Assembly: GCA_050486105.1 (NCBI GenBank)
Contig: JBJHCR010000022.1
Coordinates: 1-34,877 of the forward strand
Direction: 5' to 3'
DNA: 34,877 bases
From: JAEXNA01 sp050486105
Lineage (GTDB): Bacteria; Vulcanimicrobiota; Xenobia; Xenobiales; JADMJV01
A model generated the notes under the pieces. That model saw nothing but the letters and a program-made list of their open reading frames with translations, made no database searches and was not told the DNA's origin. Below, piece after piece: positions 30,857 to 34,877 of the stretch. The stretch's first letter is position 1; every line of letters starts with the position of its first letter. The position numbers and the translations under genes are program-made.

Positions 30857-31315
30857 TTAAAAGGCGGTGATCGAGGGGTCGACGGGTCCAGTGTTTGGTT
30901 TCGTAAGGAGGTCCCGAGAAGTCCAGACCCCTCCACTACCGGAGTCTCCGAAGTTCTCCGGCCCCGACAGTCCACCCAAAAGCCTCCAAGCCTGATTTGA
31001 GATCATGGTTGGGGCAAGACGTATGGCCTCCGAGGTTAAGGGGGGAGCTTGGGGGAGGGCCGGCCCTGACGGCTGCTCCAGAGAGGGGGAGCCCGTTGTG
31101 CCTTCGGGACGAAAGAGAGCCAGGAGTTGTTGTCGGTTCACCGGACGGAAAGACTCTTCGCTCGGACTTCCTAGGCTGACCATATCCAGATCTGCATTGC
31201 TGGCAGACGGATGGGCTTGAGAGTTCTGAAAACCCTGAGGTAGGCTAGTGGACCGCGCGAATGGGCTGTTCCCTTGGAAAGCATTAAAGTTTCTGAAGGC
31301 GTCTGTGGTGTTCAT
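30857..31315 (-). CDS. Predicted disordered protein of unknown function (152 aa)
   Basis: The product is rich in Ser, Pro, Gly, Asn and Gln (for example SQAHPSASNADLDMVSLGSPSEESF and TGSPSLEQPSGPALPQAPPL), with two short ordered stretches, VNRQQLLALFRPEG and SEAIRLAPTMISNQAWRLLGGL. There is no signal peptide, TM segment or recognised domain. GAGAGG stands upstream of ATG 31315. It lies 25 nt before the duplicated-motif gene on the same strand, so the two may be co-transcribed from the region 31316-31485. It could be an adaptor or a secreted substrate, but nothing in the sequence shows this. Real coding status is likely, though less sure than its neighbours. Confidence 0.55.
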   Translation of the reverse strand: MNTTDAFRNFNAFQGNSPFARSTSLPQGFQNSQAHPSASNADLDMVSLGSPSEESFRPVNRQQLLALFRPEGTTGSPSLEQPSGPALPQAPPLTSEAIRLAPTMISNQAWRLLGGLSGPENFGDSGSGGVWTSRDLLTKPNTGPVDPSITAF

Positions 31316-31400
31316 GTGGGCTGACCTCTCGTTGATATCCTAACTTGATAGAGAGGAACGTGGGTGGGAACTTGGCGAGTGGGATTGCCAAAATGTAAAC

Positions 31401-31418
31401 ATCTCCCCCTCAGGAGAT
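31401..31418. promoter_or_regulatory. Small dyad in the AT-rich divergent region
   Basis: ATCTCC-CCCTCA-GGAGAT forms a 6-bp inverted repeat about 30 bp upstream of the -35 of the leaderless gene, within an A-rich stretch (31419-31450). It could be an operator, possibly for the winged-helix regulator encoded downstream. Confidence 0.3.
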
Positions 31419-31450
31419 CTTGAAAAAAATTGAAAATCTCGAAAACATGC

Positions 31451-31479
31451 TTTACAACGCAAAGTTGATAAACTAAACT
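31451..31479 (+). promoter_or_regulatory. Promoter TTTACA-N17-TAAACT placing the start site at the GTG codon
   Basis: The -35 TTTACA (31451-31456) and -10 TAAACT (31474-31479) are 17 bp apart. Transcription should begin about 7 nt after the -10, at or next to GTG 31486, so the mRNA would be leaderless. No ribosome site precedes that codon. Confidence 0.65.
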
Positions 31480-31485
31480 ACGGGT

Positions 31486-32073
31486 GTGGACCTAACACGC
31501 GCCCTGGACCAACTGTCCGAAATTCACCATCACCTCAGTAGGGCTGAGGTTTACCGAGGGTATCGTTCCCAAACCGTGGCAGCTACCGGAGGCTTGGCCC
31601 TGATCGGGGCTTGGGCGTGGGAGACTTGGTTGGCCGAGGCACCACCCTCGACCGCGGTGCTCTACTGGGTGGCTTTGGCTGGAGTGTGCCTCATCATGGT
31701 GAGTTGCGATGTCTTGAAAGACTACCCGGGCCACAGTCCGGCTCAACAGCGCATCACTCGCAAGGCGGTGGGTCAGTTTCTGCCGACTCTAGCGGTCGGA
31801 GGGGTGCTGACTCTGGCCTTTGCTCTCGAGTCATCTACCGTCGGACTGCTGCCTGGGCTTTGGGCCTTGGTCTTCGCTCTGGGGGTCTTTTCCTCTCGAC
31901 CCTATCTTCCGCAAGGAGTCGGTTGGGTCGCTCTGTTTTATCTGGTGGCCGGAAGCGGCCTCCTTTTGAGCTGGAAGGCCGGCTTTGGCACGGCCTGGAC
32001 TATGGGCTGCGTTTTTGGCGTGGGGCAATTGGCCCTGTCCGCAGTCCTATATTGGAACCTGGAAAGGAGTTAG
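31486..32073 (+). CDS. Six-TM integral membrane protein of unknown function (195 aa)
   Basis: After a 30-residue polar helix (LTRALDQLSEIHHHLSRAEVYRGYRS), six hydrophobic segments follow at about 32-50, 55-75, 98-118, 120-138, 145-163 and 170-190. No catalytic motif or known transporter signature is visible. The start GTG 31486 coincides with the predicted transcription start, so it seems to be translated from a leaderless mRNA; other in-frame starts would lose the N-terminal helix. The winged-helix gene begins 3 nt after the stop, a pairing seen elsewhere between small membrane proteins and HTH_34-type regulators, which suggests the regulator controls this operon. Function is unknown. Confidence 0.75.
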   Translation: MDLTRALDQLSEIHHHLSRAEVYRGYRSQTVAATGGLALIGAWAWETWLAEAPPSTAVLYWVALAGVCLIMVSCDVLKDYPGHSPAQQRITRKAVGQFLPTLAVGGVLTLAFALESSTVGLLPGLWALVFALGVFSSRPYLPQGVGWVALFYLVAGSGLLLSWKAGFGTAWTMGCVFGVGQLALSAVLYWNLERS

Positions 32074-32076
32074 AGA

Positions 32077-32448
32077 ATGTCGGACGACACCGCAAAGTTC
32101 GCCTACGACGGACTAGACAGGGTTCTTCATGAGAAGGCCAGGCTTGGAATTCTGACCTCTTTGTTGACTCATCCTGAAGGCTTGCTCTTTGGGGACATCA
32201 AGGCCTTCTGTGCTCTCACAGACGGAAATCTCAGTAGGCACCTTCAAGTCTTGTATCGCGAAGGCCTGATCGAAATGTATAAGGGATTTGAGAATCGCCG
32301 CCCTCAGACCCTATGCCGACTCAGTGAGGACGGGCGCCAGCGCTTCACCGAATATCTGAATGAGTTGAGCAGAATCCTAGAGGCTGCTGAAGTGCACGAG
32401 ACTCGAGTGGCTAAACTGTCGTTGGGTGATGGCTGGATGCCCGCGTGA
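32077..32448 (+). CDS. Winged-helix (HTH_34/MarR-ArsR-like) transcriptional regulator
   Basis: 123 residues, nearly all one winged-helix domain: LHEKARLGILTSLLTHPEGLLFGDIKAFCALTDGNLSRHLQVLYREGLIEMYKGFENRRPQTLCRLSEDGRQRFTEYL in outline, with recognition helix TDGNLSRHLQVL and the wing at KGFENRRPQT. This is the pattern of the small HTH_34 family, dimeric DNA-binding proteins that often sit next to membrane protein genes. No metal-binding cysteine motif of classical ArsR proteins is present. GGAG lies upstream of ATG 32077, 3 nt after the membrane protein stop. Likely targets are its own promoter region near 31400-31480. A T run follows the stop, but no clear stem precedes it. Confidence 0.85.
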   Translation: MSDDTAKFAYDGLDRVLHEKARLGILTSLLTHPEGLLFGDIKAFCALTDGNLSRHLQVLYREGLIEMYKGFENRRPQTLCRLSEDGRQRFTEYLNELSRILEAAEVHETRVAKLSLGDGWMPA

Positions 32449-32514
32449 GTGTTTTTTTTGGAATCCGGCTTTGCTTTGTAAAGTCATCTGTTGTGCCAAG
32501 AAGGGATGGAAGGT

Positions 32515-33369
32515 ATGCTAGTGGTCAAGGCCTCTCATATGGGAATGTGCTTTGGAGTGAAAGACGCTCTCGATTACGCTCGAGGTCTCACTCGGCCTGA
32601 AAACGTCACTATTTACGGAGAACTGGTGCACAATCCTCAGGTTAAGGGGGAGCTCCAAAGGCGAGGCTTTCGACAGACCTCCGAGACCTCTCGAGAGCAA
32701 ATGCCACGTACGGAAGAGGTCATGATCACCGCTCACGGTGTGTCGGACCAGGTTCGTCAAGCTCTAGGGGCTGCCGGTCATCGCCTGCACGACACCACTT
32801 GTCCCCTGGTTCGTAGAGTTCATAAGGCAGCTCTGCACTATCACCGACAAGGATATTTTATGGTGGTGATAGGTAAGTCTGGGCACGTCGAGGTCGAGGG
32901 CCTAATTGGGGATCTGCAACGGTTTCTGGTGGTGGAGTCCGAGGAGCAGGTCCACGCTTGGGATGAACCCAAGATTGCGGTGGTCAACCAGACCACCTAT
33001 CGGCCGGAACAGCTCGCACGTGTCCATCGCAGAATTCGTGCTCTGAATTCCGATAGTGAGGTGGTCTTCGTGGACACCGTGTGCCGACCAACCAGAGATC
33101 GGCAACAGGCCATTGAGGAGCTTATTGGTCGAGTGGAGGCTCTGGTGGTGGTCGGAGGAAGAAACTCCAACAACACTCGGCAATTGGGTCTCCAGGCTGA
33201 ACAGCGAGGAAAGCCCTGGCTGCACGTAGAGTCCGCTGACGAGATTTCCGACGGCTGGTTCTCAGGCTTGCGGGTAGTGGGCTTGAGTGCCGGCACCTCG
33301 ACTCCCGACGAAGTGATCGACGAAGTCTATCGTCGATTGGTTCGAATTGGGAACAGAGTGTCGGCTTGA
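32515..33369 (+). CDS. ispH: 4-hydroxy-3-methylbut-2-enyl diphosphate reductase
   Basis: 284 residues. IspH (LytB) reduces HMBPP to IPP and DMAPP, the last step of the MEP isoprenoid pathway, using a [4Fe-4S] cluster. The three cluster cysteines are present: Cys12 (GMCFGV), Cys96 (DTTCPLV) and Cys190 (DTVCRPT). Substrate-pocket motifs include GELVHN, TAHGVS, GHVEVEG, NQTTY, GGRNSNNTRQL and LSAGTSTPD. ATG 32515 is preferred since AAGAAGGG stands about 9 nt upstream and the protein then begins MLVVKASHMG like its relatives; ATG 32506 or TTG 32491 are less well placed. HEVE, common in E. coli-type proteins, reads HVEVE here. The gene stands alone on its strand; no other MEP gene is near. Confidence 0.95.
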   Translation: MLVVKASHMGMCFGVKDALDYARGLTRPENVTIYGELVHNPQVKGELQRRGFRQTSETSREQMPRTEEVMITAHGVSDQVRQALGAAGHRLHDTTCPLVRRVHKAALHYHRQGYFMVVIGKSGHVEVEGLIGDLQRFLVVESEEQVHAWDEPKIAVVNQTTYRPEQLARVHRRIRALNSDSEVVFVDTVCRPTRDRQQAIEELIGRVEALVVVGGRNSNNTRQLGLQAEQRGKPWLHVESADEISDGWFSGLRVVGLSAGTSTPDEVIDEVYRRLVRIGNRVSA

Positions 33370-33488
33370 AGCCGTCATCTTGGCCCGGAAATCCTGGTTC
33401 TGGCATCCTGTACCACGGGTGACTGGAAGGTTCTTGCGGGGTTGGGACGCCCCAGTGAGCCAATGGGCAGCTTGGGAGTTTGGCTATA

Positions 33489-34850
33489 TCAGGGCTCGAT
33501 CTCGAAAATAGGGAAGAGGTTTGGATTCGACTCGGCGGAGGGCTCGATTCCCAACAGCCGGGCCACCGTGCGGTGGAACCCCAGAGCGTTCAGAGGCCCT
33601 AAATCTTGACGAGGAAAGGGTTCGGGATAACGAGCAAGCAGCACGAAGCCAAGCATGGAGCTTGAGTCTTCAGGAAGATAACCGTGCATTCCCAAGGGAT
33701 CGAAATCCTTGTCAGCTCGGACTAAAAGCTCTTCGGAATTTCGTGAGAAAGTGTAGCCAGGTCGCAAGAAGACCACGATCTCTCCCACCCGATCCCGATG
33801 ACCATACCCCCAATGTCTAGGCAGCTCTTCCTTGCTGTAGGCTTTCAGGAAGGGGAAGGCTCTAAGCCTTTCCACTTCAACTTGGATCTCCTCAAAGCCG
33901 GCTTCAGGGAGAAATCTGTTAGCCACATTGCCACTGGTCACCAGGGAGTCTTCGCGCTCGGTCATCTGGAACAGCTGTTCGGGGTTCACGCCGGTGTGAA
34001 CTCGCTCCATGCCGTGGTCGGTGCTGAGGATCACCACCAAGGTGTCGCCTTCCCGTTTCGATCTTTGCCAAAGCTCTTCAACTCGGGAAATCGTTTCTTC
34101 GAGTTGGCGATCAACTTCGGAGGCCTTGCTCAGCACCTCAGGGGAGTCAGGACCAAATTTGTGCCCTTCATTGTCGGTTCCCTCAATGTACCCCATAACG
34201 AGTTGCAAAGAGTCATCTTGGCCCCAGGTCGAAAGGAGCTTGTCGAGACGTTCTTGGTCGCTCAGGTCTTTATGGTAGCGGTCCCCAAAATACTTGGTGC
34301 GAGGCTCGATCTCTTGATCGTGGGAGAGCGGCCAATCGTAGACCAAAACGGGGACCCCCTGCCTGGCTGCCGTGGTCCAAATGGGCTCAGCCTGGAGCAA
34401 CCGAGCTTGATGAGGAGAGTGGAAAACAGTCTCCGATTGCGGATCGTAGAAGGCATTTCCAGGTACTCCGTGTTGGTCTACGGTGACCCCTGTTGCTTGG
34501 GACACGTGTGTAGGGAAGGTCAAGGAAGGAACTACCGGTCCAACCTCCAGGCTGAAAGCTTGAGTTTGCGTCCAACCGCATAGAAATGGAGTCCTGGAAG
34601 GATGGATGTAGTCTGGGCGAAACCCGTCGACACTGAGCCAGAAGACGGTGGTTCTTGGAGGGTGAGGTTCGGTCATGGCCTCGAGGGACCGACTATCCAA
34701 AATTGCCAGGAACAAGAGAAAACCTAAGAGTGAGCCTAGGAGGCTGACGAGAGGTGCTCTTTTGCGACGAGTAAGAGGCGGTGCGCCGAATCGCCCCGAG
34801 TCCAAACGAAGCAATTTTTTCGTCAGGGGAATTGCAAATTTGAAGCTCAT
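33489..34850 (-). CDS. Membrane-anchored type I phosphodiesterase/nucleotide pyrophosphatase (NPP) family protein
   Basis: 453 residues of the alkaline phosphatase superfamily. An N-terminal basic segment and one hydrophobic helix (about 33-51) anchor it with the catalytic part outside the cytoplasm. Metal and catalytic residues can be followed: Asp75 (LSVDGFRPD), nucleophile Thr111 (PSLTFPTH), EGTDNEGHKFGP, STDHGM and LGMHGY near the C-terminus, which supply the Asp/His ligands of two zincs. Members cleave nucleotide pyrophosphate or phosphodiester bonds and some lipid substrates; TFPTH instead of TFPNH and the missing nuclease-like domain leave the substrate open. Start ATG 34850 has a modest AGGT ribosome site. 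It converges on ispH with 119 nt between, which holds no clear terminator. Confidence 0.88.
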   Translation of the reverse strand: MSFKFAIPLTKKLLRLDSGRFGAPPLTRRKRAPLVSLLGSLLGFLLFLAILDSRSLEAMTEPHPPRTTVFWLSVDGFRPDYIHPSRTPFLCGWTQTQAFSLEVGPVVPSLTFPTHVSQATGVTVDQHGVPGNAFYDPQSETVFHSPHQARLLQAEPIWTTAARQGVPVLVYDWPLSHDQEIEPRTKYFGDRYHKDLSDQERLDKLLSTWGQDDSLQLVMGYIEGTDNEGHKFGPDSPEVLSKASEVDRQLEETISRVEELWQRSKREGDTLVVILSTDHGMERVHTGVNPEQLFQMTEREDSLVTSGNVANRFLPEAGFEEIQVEVERLRAFPFLKAYSKEELPRHWGYGHRDRVGEIVVFLRPGYTFSRNSEELLVRADKDFDPLGMHGYLPEDSSSMLGFVLLARYPEPFPRQDLGPLNALGFHRTVARLLGIEPSAESNPNLFPIFEIEP

Positions 34851-34877
34851 AGTGGACCTATTTGCAAGAATTTGCGG

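Noticed and set aside
1..34877. CRISPR arrays, integrases, transposases or prophage genes
   Set aside because: No regularly spaced repeats and no recombinase or phage-like protein were found on either strand, despite several tRNA genes that could serve as integration sites.

Overview
The window is bacterial chromosome with long ORFs, Shine-Dalgarno (SD) sites and -10/-35 promoters of the housekeeping type. The block cysS-rlmB-sigH-tRNA-secE-nusG-rplK-rplA is the gene order familiar from Firmicutes and relatives. Type IV pilus/type II secretion genes and a PilM homologue point instead to an outer-membrane-bearing cell. My best guess is a diderm lineage on the Terrabacteria side (Eremiobacterota/Vulcanimicrobiota, Armatimonadota or similar). 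This rests on gene order and family resemblance only.

Layout. 1-1100: the 3' end of fumC, then a promoter and a strongly structured leader or MITE-like element with a perfect 22-bp inverted repeat, then a deazaflavin-dependent nitroreductase (Ddn) family gene. 1196-13578: a 2195-residue STAND/NACHT-like NTPase with TPR repeats, followed at close spacing by leuS, cysS, rlmB, a possible 66-residue ORF and a SigH-type sigma factor gene. 13585-14229: tRNA-Thr(TGT), a terminator, a promoter, tRNA-Gly(TCC), tRNA-Thr(GGT) and several hairpins. 14230-18070: secE, nusG, rplK, a 201-nt structured spacer, rplA, then a DASS/SLC13 transporter where rplJ-rplL-rpoBC would be expected. 18107-18655: promoter, tRNA-Tyr, terminator and a small XRE-type HTH gene.

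18652-28839 (minus strand): one compact ten-gene operon read from a promoter at 28839-28812. Its order is REC-PP2C phosphatase, sensorless histidine kinase, three prepilin-like proteins (the third fused to a lectin-like domain), PilB/GspE ATPase, PilC/GspF platform, hybrid kinase (REC-HisKA-HATPase-degenerate REC-REC-Hpt), PilM and a receiver with Glu at the phospho-site. Most junctions overlap or nearly overlap. I read it as a pilus or secretion machine hard-wired to its own phosphorelay and PP2C output. No major pilin, PilT, PilD, PilN/O or secretin gene is in the window. This is the strongest candidate for an undescribed system here.

28840-31485: a divergent regulatory region and four small proteins of unknown function (glycine-zipper-like, secreted beta-rich, duplicated-motif and disordered). 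31486-34850: an apparently leaderless six-TM membrane protein with a winged-helix regulator, ispH, and on the minus strand a membrane-anchored nucleotide pyrophosphatase/phosphodiesterase-like protein.
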